Positions 1 to 8,966 of a DNA stretch of 64,000 nt are shown here, piece after piece. The position numbers and the translations under genes are program-made. Under the pieces are notes generated by a model. That model had not been told where the DNA came from, did no database searches, and saw only the letters and a list, made by a program, of their open reading frames with translations. Source of the DNA: Chryseobacterium sp. SORGH_AS_0447 (GTDB taxonomy: Bacteria; Bacteroidota; Bacteroidia; Flavobacteriales; Weeksellaceae). The stretch is from NCBI RefSeq assembly GCF_030818695.1, contig NZ_JAUTAR010000001.1, forward strand, positions 4,210,501 to 4,274,500. The letters run 5' to 3'. Each line of letters starts with the position of its first letter. The first letter of the stretch is position 1.

Positions 1-305
<305 letters not shown>

Positions 306-447
306 TTGTTCCAGGCTCACTCAAAGTTTTTTTACGCTTTAGTTTTTCCTTACTTGGTTGTTATATTGTATGTCAATGATCTTCTTTATCTCTCGCTTTG
401 TAACGTAGCAATCGTTTCTGTCAGTGTTGCTTTCGTATTTGCGAGTG

Positions 448-478
448 CAAAAGTAATAACTTATTTTTAAATGACCAA
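448..478 (-). promoter_or_regulatory. rRNA promoter P1 (proximal)
   Basis: On the minus strand there is a TTG (complement of 476-478), a 20-nt spacer and TACTTTTG (complement of 448-455). This fits the Bacteroidetes primary-sigma consensus TTG/TAnnTTTG. It sits about 150 nt upstream of the 16S start and is the closest of three such sites. Confidence 0.6.
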
Positions 479-574
479 ATGTTTTGAAAAGAAATTTTAA
501 AGTTTTTTTTCTTAACCTTAACCCTCTCTAAACATTCAATCCCTCTACTCCTGCGCTCCCCTTAATCGGGACTG

Positions 575-604
575 CAAAGATACAAATCTTTTTTATTCCC
601 GCAA
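575..604 (-). promoter_or_regulatory. rRNA promoter P2
   Basis: Minus-strand TTG (complement of 602-604), a 19-nt spacer and TATCTTTG (complement of 575-582) followed by CAG. This is a near-ideal Bacteroidetes promoter, about 270 nt upstream of the 16S start. Confidence 0.7.
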
Positions 605-803
605 CTCTTTTCTAAAAAAAGTTTTTGATCCTAAAACCGATTAAACCGTATCTTCCATAACCATAGAAAAGTATTTATTCTTTATTCCAAAAGAAATAAA
701 AAACAAACCCTCCATCTCTATATAAAGTAGTTTTCTTTAAAATAATATCCGCTTATCTAAAAGCTCTTCTGCGCTTACTGAACTACTCTCGTTTTCAGTG
801 GGG

Positions 804-835
804 CAAAGATAGAAACTTATTACCCAATCCTCCAA
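804..835 (-). promoter_or_regulatory. rRNA promoter P3 (distal)
   Basis: Minus-strand TTG (complement of 833-835), a 21-nt spacer and TATCTTTG (complement of 804-811), the same -7 octamer as in P2. It lies about 500 nt upstream of the 16S start. Tandem promoters are common for rRNA operons. Confidence 0.6.
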
Positions 836-1300
836 ATATTGTTAACATAATATTCATATAAATTACTCTTTGTGGGTAAGTAGGAAGGGTAAGGCCCTAA
901 CAGCACAGGAGTTAAAACAAGCTTCAGACTTATCCACATTGAGGGAAAGTTGCCTTAGATTAAAGGAAAGGTGAAGAAAGCTGGAGAGTAAAAGAGTTTG
1001 AGGACGGGAATGTTGGAAGAGTTTAAGGGCGGGAGTGCTGGAGCGTTGGAGCGTTGGAGTGTGAGAGGGTCTTCTGGAAGGAGGTATGGGGAAGTGAGGG
1101 TCGGAAAGTTGGAGGATGAAAGGGTATCGCGGAAGGATGCGAAAGGGTTGGCGGGAAGGAAGTAAAGAAAGAGGAAGAGCAAGAGAGAATGGAGATTTGG
1201 GAAAGGAAGAAAGTAATCATGAGAATGAAGAAAAAGGAAAGACTGTAAACTGAGAAGGAATAATAAGCATGGAATGAAGTATGGAGGGAAGTAATAAATG

Positions 1301-1337
<37 letters not shown>

Positions 1338-1459
1338 CCGCAGATCCATAATAACTGCATACAGGATCACGCCCCTACAGGGCTGGATTAATACCGCGGT
1401 TTTTAACTCTGGGCTCAACCCTGGGCTATTGATAAAGCCCCCGCAGGGCTTAAGGCTAC

Positions 1460-1870
1460 TTGAGGTTGGTGAGTATTTGTTATAGATGTTCTTTTTATTA
1501 TAAAGGAAAGGATGCCTTTATTAAAAGAAAAGAGGAAAAGACAGATTATGACAGACTGCCTATAACAAAAGACTACTACCCTAGCCCGGATTGTAGCGGC
1601 TACCCCACAGTACGCAAAGGGAAAGCTGGAGGATCAGCCGCTGGAAAGCCAGGCGCGAGGAGTAAAAGCAAAGAGCCGGATCCAGCTCCTAAACAAAAAT
1701 TAAAAGCTAAGGTTGCAGAGTTGAAGGAGTTTGTGAGTATAGATGAAAGTGTTGGAATTTGTCTTGAAAAAATTCTTATAGTTAATCTAAGATTTGAAAT
1801 CAGGGTTATAAAAAGTCTAATAAGGATAGTTTTTCCAAGTTACCTGATGAAATATTTAATTAGTAAATAA
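1460..1870 (+). CDS. Doubtful hypothetical protein across a structured element
   Basis: An open frame of 136 codons. I recognise no domain. The middle (about residues 45-85, rich in Gly, Ala, Lys and Pro) is encoded by the G/C-rich structured element at 1575-1695, while the two ends are A/T-rich and Lys/Ile-rich. The composition jump and lack of family resemblance suggest a chance frame over non-coding DNA; it is listed only because nothing else explains 1460-1870. The terminator hairpin at 2001-2024 belongs to the opposite-strand tRNA. Confidence 0.15.
   Translation: MRLVSICYRCSFYYKGKDAFIKRKEEKTDYDRLPITKDYYPSPDCSGYPTVRKGKAGGSAAGKPGARSKSKEPDPAPKQKLKAKVAELKEFVSIDESVGICLEKILIVNLRFEIRVIKSLIRIVFPSYLMKYLISK
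1575..1695 (+). repeat. Structured intergenic element with AGCGGCT/AGCCGCT arms
   Basis: A locally G/C-rich block in A/T-rich surroundings. It begins CCTAGCCCGGATTGTAGCGG and contains inverted arms AGCGGCT (1595-1601) and AGCCGCT (1636-1642), then a second pairable segment, GAGCC...AGCTC, near 1672-1690. From memory it resembles the abundant flavobacterial intergenic element that begins CCTAGCCC-GAT-GAAGCGG, which may correspond to a catalogued structured RNA family such as Flavo-1. I cannot confirm that here. Confidence 0.45.
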
Positions 1871-1987
1871 AATAATAGTCTATTTGGTAAAAAACGAAGT
1901 ATAAGTTCTAAAATTGTGATAGCTGAGTATTCATTCAATATAACAATTTTAAATTTTTGAAATTTCACCAATTTATCATACTGCTAA

Positions 1988-2024
1988 AAAAAATAAAAAA
2001 GGCTGTAAGAAAAATCTTACAGCC
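1988..2024 (-). terminator. Terminator after tRNA-Met
   Basis: Perfect 10-bp stem GGCTGTAAGA/TCTTACAGCC (2001-2010 and 2015-2024) with an AAAA loop. On the minus strand it is followed by a long T-rich run (complement of 1986-2000), so it terminates transcription from the tRNA. Confidence 0.85.
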
Positions 2025-2034
2025 TCTGTTTTTG

Positions 2035-2108
2035 TAGCGAAGACGGGAATTGAACCCGTGACCTCAGGGTTATGAATCCTGCGCTCTAACCAACTGAGCT
2101 ACCTCGCC
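2035..2108 (-). tRNA. tRNA-Met (CAT anticodon)
   Basis: The minus strand folds into a canonical cloverleaf. The acceptor GGCGAGG pairs with CTTCGCT, the D-arm contains AGCTCAGTTGGTTAGAGC, the anticodon loop is TTCATAA with anticodon CAT, and the T-arm is ACGGG-TTCAATT-CCCGT. CCA is not encoded. The CAT anticodon could be elongator Met, initiator Met or lysidine-modified Ile. The 5' G that can pair (as G-T) with the acceptor 3' end and the anticodon stem without three G-C pairs argue against initiator; elongator Met is most likely. Confidence 0.93.
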
Positions 2109-2152
2109 GTTTTGGTGGTGCAAATATACAAAAATATTTACTCCCTCCAAAT

Positions 2153-3439
2153 TTATTTTAAATTAAAATATTCCAAAACATCGGCAACATGCTCTGGTTT
2201 ATTGATTATCTTATTGTTAGCATCCAAAATAAAATAAGTTGGTGTTGCGTGAACATTATAGGTATCCACATAACTGCTGTTCCAGCCTTTTAATTCGGAA
2301 TCGTTTACCCAAGGAAAGGCTGCAATCTTTTTAGCGTATGAATCTTTATCAACGTCCATTGACAGGCCGACTACCTGAATATTTCTAGCTTTTAACTCAT
2401 TATATTTTGCCAACAATTTTGGCAGTTCTTCTTCACAATGCGAACACGTTGATGACCAAAAGATAATGACTTTCTTATCCGCCTTAACATCATACAGTGA
2501 CTTTGCATTTGTATTGACAGCAGACTGAAATTTATAATTCGGAAAAGCTGCACCGATTTCAACATTTGCATTGGACTTCAAAGTCGAAGCAAGTCTGTCG
2601 GTAATCGTACACTTGAGATTTTTAGCAAGATTTAAATACTTATTTTTAAATTCCTGCATATCGTATACATCAAAAATGTCTATCAATTCTGAGAGAACGG
2701 TCTGTCCACGGGGAGTTTCGACCTTTAAACGGTCTAACAGTTTATCTACAGAAGCAGCCACCTTGGTATTCCCCCCAGAATTAAGGTAGGAAACCAAAAC
2801 AGGTCTTAACAGTGAGGAAGTTTCCAGCATATCGTTTGACTTATCGATAAAATTAATAATTTCTTCCTGACTAGGCTTTTTGGCCGGATCATTTGAAAGG
2901 AATTTGCTGTAATTTGTATTGTAATAGTAAATAAAAGGGTGCTGGCTTTGATCTATTCCTTCAGAGCCTCCGGAAAGCCTACTGATTTCAGTTTTCAGTG
3001 CTTTTCCAAAGTCCGTATTGTCTTTATAGTATTCTTTGATCTGTGATAAAGCAGGAAGTATAAGTTCTTTTTTCTGAGAACCTTCCTGAAATTTACTCAT
3101 CAACTCATTGGCTTCATCAAGATAAACAATATCTTTTACTTTATTTCCTTGGGTATCCAGTTTAACATTTACGTTTTTATTTTCAGAGATAAAGTTGAAG
3201 GTATTATTTGAACCAGGGAAATAAACCTTCATCATACCCATATAGTTTTTGGGATATTTGAATATCCAGACATTATTTTTACTTTGCTCTTGAGTGAATA
3301 TAATATCTTTTGATCCGTTTAAAGTATATAAAATAGCATCTTGATCTTTGAAATCGGCAGGAGCCTGAATCGTAACCGTAAATTGAGCCTGTAATGAAAA
3401 TGCAGCCAACAATGCTGAAATCGTAAATGTCTTTTTCAT
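2153..3439 (-). CDS. TlpA-like thioredoxin-fold lipoprotein/periplasmic protein
   Basis: A 428-residue exported protein with a Sec signal peptide (cleavage after SLQA-Q, residue 19). The N-terminal half (about 20-290) is a Bacteroidetes-specific region resembling the DUF4369/DUF5106-type domains that precede thioredoxins. The C-terminal 130 residues are a TlpA/AhpC-TSA-like thioredoxin fold with a redox motif CSHC (C332, C335), the WSSTC context, and a cis-Pro segment HATPTYF. It probably reduces or resolves disulfides in the periplasm. A 12-bp-stem terminator separates it from the small upstream membrane-protein gene, so it probably has its own promoter or relies on read-through. The substrate is unknown. 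Confidence 0.85.
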   Translation of the reverse strand: MKKTFTISALLAAFSLQAQFTVTIQAPADFKDQDAILYTLNGSKDIIFTQEQSKNNVWIFKYPKNYMGMMKVYFPGSNNTFNFISENKNVNVKLDTQGNKVKDIVYLDEANELMSKFQEGSQKKELILPALSQIKEYYKDNTDFGKALKTEISRLSGGSEGIDQSQHPFIYYYNTNYSKFLSNDPAKKPSQEEIINFIDKSNDMLETSSLLRPVLVSYLNSGGNTKVAASVDKLLDRLKVETPRGQTVLSELIDIFDVYDMQEFKNKYLNLAKNLKCTITDRLASTLKSNANVEIGAAFPNYKFQSAVNTNAKSLYDVKADKKVIIFWSSTCSHCEEELPKLLAKYNELKARNIQVVGLSMDVDKDSYAKKIAAFPWVNDSELKGWNSSYVDTYNVHATPTYFILDANNKIINKPEHVADVLEYFNLK

Positions 3440-3450
3440 AGGGTAAAAAT

Positions 3451-3482
3451 AAAAAAACTCTCCGATTAATCGGAGAGTTTAC
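3451..3482 (-). terminator. Terminator between small membrane protein and TlpA-like gene
   Basis: Perfect 12-bp stem AAACTCTCCGAT (3455-3466)/ATCGGAGAGTTT (3469-3480) with a TA loop, followed on the minus strand by a run of Ts. It ends transcription from the T9SS protein/small-protein unit. Confidence 0.85.
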
Positions 3483-3500
3483 TATTATTTTAATAAAATT

Positions 3501-3728
3501 TTATGCTTTTTTGCTTGTGTACTTTTTATTAAAAAATACGATAAACATTACAGCGATAATTCCCAATGCATATACATACATATCGATCGGAGAAGCTTGC
3601 GCCCCTGGTCCAACCGTTCCTCTATTGGCAGTACCGGAGTCTGGTGCCGGTGGCATCTTCTGTGCATTAATTAGAAGAAATCCAAAAATTAGAAAAAAAG
3701 CTGAAACTAGTTTATTTATTATTCTCAT
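3501..3728 (-). CDS. Small signal-peptide plus C-terminal TM protein
   Basis: 75 residues: an N-terminal hydrophobic segment (about 8-22, ending NAQ), a short Pro/Gly-rich linker (PPAPDSGTANRGTVGPG), a second hydrophobic helix (about 50-66, YVYALGIIAVMFIVFF), and a basic tail KKYTSKKA. Small proteins of this layout often follow T9SS cargo genes in Bacteroidetes; I know no assigned function. It starts just 5 nt after the stop of the large T9SS protein, so the two are very likely co-transcribed. Confidence 0.7.
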   Translation of the reverse strand: MRIINKLVSAFFLIFGFLLINAQKMPPAPDSGTANRGTVGPGAQASPIDMYVYALGIIAVMFIVFFNKKYTSKKA

Positions 3729-3733
3729 ATTTA

Positions 3734-5698
3734 TTATTTTAAGATTTTGGTATTAACAGTTTCTCCTTTATCGGAAACAACTTTTACAACATAAGAATTT
3801 TTAAGTTTACTATCAAGTTCGATTACAAAATCTGTTGAAGTGTTAACTGCTTTCTTGGTAATCACCAATTTACCACTCATATCATAAACCTCAATATCTG
3901 CTTTTTTCCAGTTAGGGTCGAATCTAACGATATAATTTTCGATTCCCGGATTGTACACAACCACTGTTCTAGAAGGAGACTTCGTTTCATTAGTTGCCAA
4001 TACAACATTGCTTGGTTCACCGTAATACAAATCATATTCAGCTCCGTTTACTGGGATAACCGCTCCCTGAACAGCCTGCTGAACAGTTCCGTTTTGTGAT
4101 TTGTAATAGAAACCAATACCTGAAGAAAGAGCATGAACACCGTTGCTTACTGGGCTAGCATCTTCAAGAATTTCAAATTTATAAGACTTTATGGTATTAA
4201 GATCAAAATTTTTCATTTTAATATTTTTACCTTTAAAGTTATTCTCGTTTGCTTCATTGATATATAACCAATACTGCCCAAGATAGTTACCGTCAATACC
4301 TCCGGTAGGAGATTCTTCATAAGTACCTAAAATATCACTAGTATCTAAAGTTACCTGGGTTTTTGCCTGTGCTACAGAATGCCCGGTAGTTCCATCAGGA
4401 TATACAACATAATAAGTTCTTGCCACTTCATTACCGTTGATATCAAGTCCAATAACACCTAATTGTTTTACTGTTCCTGTATTGGTATTTTTGCTAGCCG
4501 TTACACTATAAGGTGTAGAAGCAGCTCTCGTATAGTAATTGAACCTTCTAAGATTTGAAAAATTCAGCTGTTGTGCTGACGCTCCCAAATCGCTGTTCAA
4601 CTTAATAACAAAAGTTCCCATAGGTCTAACCATCATATAATTAACATCTCCTGTTGGCACACCTGACGAGAAAGTAATAAATTTATATGCTGCACCACCT
4701 GATGTTAAAGTTCCCGCTGAGCTGGTTTGTACAGCATTTGGAGAAATTTCAAGTCTGACACCTTGTATATTTGTTAAATTAATACCATCTCCATTGGTTT
4801 CGTTTGTAGCAATCTGAGAAAGATCAAGATTGGTAAGGAATGGATTACCGAATTGATAAATGTTTTTTCCGTAGTTTGAAGACCAAGCTGTTGTTACGAA
4901 CTCATCCTGAAGATAAGAATAATACTTTTCATTATACTGGTTAAGCGCATTTCCGTTAACTCCGAAATTTACGTTAAGGCCAGCACCCTGCAAAGTAGTA
5001 GAAGCACCAATATCAGTAAGCGGTCGCCCTTTTACAGTTCTTGTTGTATTGCTTACGTCAAGCCCTAATCCTCCCAACATATAATAAGCAAACCCATCAA
5101 GACCTATTCCGAACTTGTAACCGGTACCAAAATTCTTTGGCACTACATTGATATTATCATTCCAAAGAATTTCATTTTTAGAATATCTCGTATTGGTAAA
5201 AGTTTTCCCTAATTCTGCACTCAATGTAGATGCAGTCTTATCATAAAAAGGCATACCAATCTGCTGATAAGTCCCATGATTCACTGCTCTGAATTCCTGG
5301 TCTACAATTCCTGTAATATTAGCTTGAGGAACTCCTGTTATAAACAGCTGACCATAAGTATAAGCCGGTGTTGCAGAAGAAAGGTTGGTATTATATGTAG
5401 AATATGCGGTTTCTTCATTAAGCTTGTTAATAAAATTACCTCCGCCAGTAGCTTCAGTTTTATCAGCATTTCCTGTTGTAATGGTTTTAAAAGAATCTGA
5501 GGAAGTTCCCTGAACCATGAAGTTACCATGGTTTTCAATCTTACCGGTACCTCTCATCTGTAATCCGCCTCCACTGTAAACCAGTGTACCTTTACTCACA
5601 TACGTAGTAGCAGCGTCGTCTACATGTATCAGAACATTCTGCGCCTGAACAGAACAAATGGCTGTTAGTAAGCCAATAGCAAATAAACTTTTTCTCAT
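3734..5698 (-). CDS. T9SS type A sorting-domain surface protein
   Basis: 654 residues with a Sec signal peptide (cleavage near VQA-Q, residue 19) and a C-terminal type A T9SS sorting domain (about 575-654: NPGIENYIVRF, IEVYDMSGKLV, ending VNTKILK). The long middle is rich in Gly, Ser, Thr and Asn and has no domain I recognise. It is expected to cross the outer membrane through the type IX system and be attached to the surface or released. A good promoter (5739-5768) lies just upstream, and the small two-TM protein gene follows after 5 nt. Confidence 0.85.
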   Translation of the reverse strand: MRKSLFAIGLLTAICSVQAQNVLIHVDDAATTYVSKGTLVYSGGGLQMRGTGKIENHGNFMVQGTSSDSFKTITTGNADKTEATGGGNFINKLNEETAYSTYNTNLSSATPAYTYGQLFITGVPQANITGIVDQEFRAVNHGTYQQIGMPFYDKTASTLSAELGKTFTNTRYSKNEILWNDNINVVPKNFGTGYKFGIGLDGFAYYMLGGLGLDVSNTTRTVKGRPLTDIGASTTLQGAGLNVNFGVNGNALNQYNEKYYSYLQDEFVTTAWSSNYGKNIYQFGNPFLTNLDLSQIATNETNGDGINLTNIQGVRLEISPNAVQTSSAGTLTSGGAAYKFITFSSGVPTGDVNYMMVRPMGTFVIKLNSDLGASAQQLNFSNLRRFNYYTRAASTPYSVTASKNTNTGTVKQLGVIGLDINGNEVARTYYVVYPDGTTGHSVAQAKTQVTLDTSDILGTYEESPTGGIDGNYLGQYWLYINEANENNFKGKNIKMKNFDLNTIKSYKFEILEDASPVSNGVHALSSGIGFYYKSQNGTVQQAVQGAVIPVNGAEYDLYYGEPSNVVLATNETKSPSRTVVVYNPGIENYIVRFDPNWKKADIEVYDMSGKLVITKKAVNTSTDFVIELDSKLKNSYVVKVVSDKGETVNTKILK

Positions 5699-5738
5699 TG
5701 TATATAAATATTTGTGTGTTAATACAATATCTCAATTG

Positions 5739-5768
5739 CAAAGGTATACCTTTTTTACTAAAAAACAA
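5739..5768 (-). promoter_or_regulatory. Promoter of the T9SS cargo gene
   Basis: Minus-strand TTG (complement of 5766-5768), a 19-nt spacer and TACCTTTG (complement of 5739-5746). The start would be about 35 nt before the ATG at 5698. It overlaps the end region of clpX, so clpX and this gene are separate units. Confidence 0.7.
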
Positions 5769-5775
5769 AAATATT

Positions 5776-6963
5776 TTATCTATTAACAAAAATATTATCT
5801 TCCGTTAATATTATTTCCTGCTCCTCCCCTATTGAAAACATATAATCTTCCAGTACTTTCTCTGTTGTTCCTCTCAAACCCCTTGCTCCAAGGCCCTTTT
5901 CCATTGTTTCTTCTACAATTTTTTCCACTGCTCCATCAGTAAACACCAACTGGGTTCCGTCCATTTTGAAAAGTTCAATAAACTGATTCACAATCGAATT
6001 TTTCGGTTCTTTCATGATTCGTACCATGGTTTCTTTGGTAAGTTTATCAAGGTACGTGATGATCGGAAATCTTCCCAAAAGTTCGGGAATTAATCCGAAT
6101 GAACGAAGGTCAATCGCATTAATATTTGTTAATATGTACTCGTCTTCATCAGTTTTATTGATCTTTTCAGAGCTGAAACCGATCGCCTGCTTATTCATCC
6201 TTCTTTCGATAATCTCCTTAATTCCATCGAAAGCACCTCCAGCAATAAACAGAATATTTTGTGTATTTACCTGGATGTACTTTTGGTCAGGATGCTTTCT
6301 GCCTCCCTGTGGCGGAACGTTTACAATACTTCCTTCCAGCAACTTCAGAAGTCCCTGCTGTACCCCTTCTCCGGAAACGTCTCTCGTGATACTCGGGTTA
6401 TCCGACTTTCTTGCAATTTTATCGATCTCATCAATAAACACAATTCCCTTTTCTGCTTTCTCTACATCGTAATCTGCCACCATCAGAAGCCTGGAAAGAA
6501 TACTTTCCACATCTTCCCCTACATATCCGGCTTCGGTTAAGATTGTTGCATCTACAATACAGAAAGGCACATTCAACTCTCGGGCAATTGTTTTTGCCAA
6601 CAAGGTTTTCCCGGTTCCTGTTTCACCGATCATGATGATATTGGATTTCTCCAGCTCTACTTCACGGTTTTCTTCCTGCGCATGAAGCAGTCTTTTATAG
6701 TGGTTGTAAACCGCGATCGACAATTGTTTTTTTGCTTGGTCCTGTCCGATAACATACTGATCAAGGAATTCTTTGATCTCTTTCGGCTTTTTAAGTTCGT
6801 TTATATTTTCTGCAGGAGCATATCCTGATTTAGATCCGCTGTCTTTTACGATGGCGTGAGCCTGTTCGATACAGTTTTCACAGATAAAGCCATTCTGTCC
6901 GGAAATCAGCATCTGCACTTCATTTCTCTTTCTTCCGCAGAAAGAACATTGGTTTGAATTCAT
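5776..6963 (-). CDS. clpX: ATP-dependent Clp protease ATP-binding subunit ClpX
   Basis: 395 residues, slightly shorter than E. coli ClpX. ClpX unfolds tagged proteins and feeds them to the ClpP peptidase in the cytosol. Visible: the N-terminal zinc-binding domain with C6, C9, C28 and C31; Walker A GETGTGKT (113-120); the pore loop GYVGED (146-151); Walker B IVFIDEID (174-181); an arginine-finger/box VII region with LIPELLGRFP; and sensor 2 GARGLRG. clpP is not in the window. The next minus-strand gene upstream (HIT protein) ends 71 nt away. Confidence 0.97.
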   Translation of the reverse strand: MNSNQCSFCGRKRNEVQMLISGQNGFICENCIEQAHAIVKDSGSKSGYAPAENINELKKPKEIKEFLDQYVIGQDQAKKQLSIAVYNHYKRLLHAQEENREVELEKSNIIMIGETGTGKTLLAKTIARELNVPFCIVDATILTEAGYVGEDVESILSRLLMVADYDVEKAEKGIVFIDEIDKIARKSDNPSITRDVSGEGVQQGLLKLLEGSIVNVPPQGGRKHPDQKYIQVNTQNILFIAGGAFDGIKEIIERRMNKQAIGFSSEKINKTDEDEYILTNINAIDLRSFGLIPELLGRFPIITYLDKLTKETMVRIMKEPKNSIVNQFIELFKMDGTQLVFTDGAVEKIVEETMEKGLGARGLRGTTEKVLEDYMFSIGEEQEIILTEDNIFVNR

Positions 6964-7034
6964 TTTTATATTACTCTAATAAAGGTATAGATAAAAGAAA
7001 CCCGCAAAATAAGTTTCACGAGTTTCTGGTATTT

Positions 7035-7424
7035 TTAAGAATTTATAATGGAGTCCCGAATCTCGGTGTATTCGTCATCCGTAAGTTTTAGCCGCTCGTT
7101 TTTAAAATTCATATCTTCCACCTGGTTCAACGGAATTAAATGAATATGAGCATGAGGAACTTCCAATCCTACAACAGCGACTCCTACCCTTACGCAGGGT
7201 ACCGCGTTTTTTATTTTTTTGGCAACCTCCTGAGTAAAGCCCCAAAGGTTTTTATATTCTTCGCTTTCCAGATCAAAGATTAAATCCACTTCTTTTTTAG
7301 GGACCACCAATGTGTGTCCTTTTACCAGGGGCATCGCATCCAGAAAGGCAATAAAGTTTTCATCTTCAGCTATTTTATAGGAAGGGATTTCGCCGTTAAT
7401 GATTTTTGTGAATATCGTGCTCAT
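7035..7424 (-). CDS. HIT family nucleotide hydrolase/transferase
   Basis: 129 residues, a typical length for the branch of the histidine-triad family related to Hint. The triad HAHIHLIP sits at 91-98 (H91, H93, H95), preceded by the conserved K-GHTLVVPK segment (35-44). Family members hydrolyse phosphoramidate bonds of AMP conjugates; the physiological substrate cannot be read from sequence. It follows greA by 27 nt on the same strand, an arrangement I associate with Flavobacteriia, so the two are probably co-transcribed. Confidence 0.92.
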   Translation of the reverse strand: MSTIFTKIINGEIPSYKIAEDENFIAFLDAMPLVKGHTLVVPKKEVDLIFDLESEEYKNLWGFTQEVAKKIKNAVPCVRVGVAVVGLEVPHAHIHLIPLNQVEDMNFKNERLKLTDDEYTEIRDSIINS

Positions 7425-7451
7425 TTTTTAAAATATAAAGATGAGGATCTG

Positions 7452-7922
7452 TTATAAGGTAATGTCTAATACTTCAAACGAAAGCTTATTGCCGTTCGGT
7501 AACGTGATGTCTGCCGTTTCTCCTACCGCTTTTCCCAGTAAGCCTTTCGCAATCGGTGTATTTACCGAAATCTTTCCGGCTTTAAGGTCGCTTTCGTTAT
7601 CCGGAACCAGGGTAAATACCTGCTCCTGTTTTGTAGCATTGTTTTTCAGCTTTACCGTCGTTAGGATGGAAACTTTTGAAGTATCCAGCTGGCTTTCGTC
7701 TATAATTTTTGAACCCGAAATAACGTCTTTCAGCTTAGAAATTCTCATTTCCAACATTCCCTGTGCTTCTTTCGCCGCATCGTATTCTGCATTTTCAGAC
7801 AGATCTCCTTTATCTCTAGCCTCAGCAATCTGCTGGGTAATTTTTGGTCTTTCTACAGTTTCCAACTGTTCCAGCTCAGCTTTCATTTTCTCCAGCCCCT
7901 CCTTTGTAACATAGCTTGCCAT
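7452..7922 (-). CDS. greA: Transcription elongation factor GreA
   Basis: 156 residues from the chosen ATG (MASYVTKEG); an in-frame start three codons upstream adds MKI but is not expected from the family. GreA rescues backtracked RNA polymerase by stimulating transcript cleavage. The N-terminal coiled coil (about 1-75) carries the acidic tip GDLSENAEYDAAKE, including the D and E that hold the catalytic magnesium. The C-terminal FKBP-like domain ends ISVNTPIAKGLLGKAVGE...FEVLDITL. The HIT gene lies directly downstream. Confidence 0.96.
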   Translation of the reverse strand: MASYVTKEGLEKMKAELEQLETVERPKITQQIAEARDKGDLSENAEYDAAKEAQGMLEMRISKLKDVISGSKIIDESQLDTSKVSILTTVKLKNNATKQEQVFTLVPDNESDLKAGKISVNTPIAKGLLGKAVGETADITLPNGNKLSFEVLDITL

Positions 7923-8031
7923 AATTTTCAAAATTTAGTTTTAGTATAAAAAAATAATCCGACATTTGCCGGACAATGTTTTCGAGTTGTAATCGTTTAA
8001 TTTTTACAAATATATAAAAATTTAAATTCAA

Positions 8032-8484
8032 ATGAAAAAAAGTTTCTCAATATTATCTATCATCACACTATTGATTTTCAGTAATTTATCCATAAATTCC
8101 TGTGGAACGCGTGAAGATACCGTAAGTTGTTTCCCGACGAACCCAATCAACGTAAGCTTAAATCTGAACCTTCCTGCTTATTATAACCTGAACCAGGTTG
8201 GCGGATGGGTATATATCAATGAACAGCAGTCCGGAACGAGAGGGCTGATCGTCGTAAGGGCATCAGATACCACCTTTAAAGTATACGACCGGAATGCACC
8301 GCATATCTGTCCCGATAACAACACGACGCTTGAAGTTCAGGACAACATCAGAGTCGTCTGCCCGAAAGATAATGCCCAATGGATTCTGCTGACAGGACAG
8401 CCTACCGCCGTGGCCAATATTCCGCCGAAGACTTACCTTTATAATTATGATCCGGGAAGCAAAGTATTAAATATTTATTATTAA
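8032..8484 (+). CDS. Degenerate Rieske-like lipoprotein
   Basis: 150 residues with a lipoprotein signal peptide (lipobox SINS-C, Cys24). The body has the layout of a small Rieske domain: GGWVYINEQQSG, GLIVVRAS, then APHICPDNN (C93) and VVCPKDNAQW (C110), and a closing LTGQPTAV strand. In true Rieske proteins these two loops carry CxH and CxxH ligands; here only one Cys per loop remains and the histidines are missing or displaced (H91 precedes C93). It is therefore unlikely to bind a 2Fe-2S cluster. Starts a three-gene plus-strand run with dtd (3 nt apart). Function unknown. Confidence 0.65.
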   Translation: MKKSFSILSIITLLIFSNLSINSCGTREDTVSCFPTNPINVSLNLNLPAYYNLNQVGGWVYINEQQSGTRGLIVVRASDTTFKVYDRNAPHICPDNNTTLEVQDNIRVVCPKDNAQWILLTGQPTAVANIPPKTYLYNYDPGSKVLNIYY

Positions 8485-8487
8485 AAA

Positions 8488-8937
8488 ATGAAAGTTGTTG
8501 TGCAGAGAGTTTCCGAAGCCAGTGTAAAAGTTGACGGACAGACCGTAGGTGAAATCGGGAAAGGATTGATGCTGCTGATCGGTATTAATGAAAATGATGA
8601 GAAAAGTGATGCCGACTGGCTTGTACAGAAAATTCTGAATCTGAGAATCTTCGGAGATGAGGATGACAAATTAAATCTTTCCGTGCAGGATGTAAAGGGA
8701 GAAATTCTTTGCATCAGCCAGTTTACACTAATTGCCGATTATAAAAAAGGCAACCGCCCGTCCTTCATCAAAGCGGCAAAACCGGATAAAGCGGTTCCTT
8801 TATTCGATTATTTTAAAGAAGAAATTTCAAAATCCGGACTGAAGACCGAAAGCGGAATCTTCGGTGCTGATATGAAAGTTTCGTTAATTAATGACGGTCC
8901 GGTTACCATTGTGATGGATTCCGTTACAAAAGCTTAA
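8488..8937 (+). CDS. dtd: D-aminoacyl-tRNA deacylase
   Basis: 149 residues, the usual family length. It hydrolyses D-amino acids (and glycine from tRNA-Ala) off mischarged tRNAs. The two cross-subunit motifs are present: SQFTLIAD (77-84) and the Gly-cisPro motif in GPVT (137-140). The N-terminus MKVVVQRVSEASVKVDG is canonical. Only 3 nt separate it from the preceding lipoprotein gene, so they are probably co-transcribed. Confidence 0.96.
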   Translation: MKVVVQRVSEASVKVDGQTVGEIGKGLMLLIGINENDEKSDADWLVQKILNLRIFGDEDDKLNLSVQDVKGEILCISQFTLIADYKKGNRPSFIKAAKPDKAVPLFDYFKEEISKSGLKTESGIFGADMKVSLINDGPVTIVMDSVTKA

Positions 8938-8966
8938 ATTCGCAAAAAATATATTTATATTCAACA

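Noticed and set aside
8007..8014. CAAATATA as minus-strand -7 element for greA
   Set aside because: The octamer (TATATTTG) fits, but no TTG at a usable spacing and the site is in an A/T-rich tract where matches are expected by chance.
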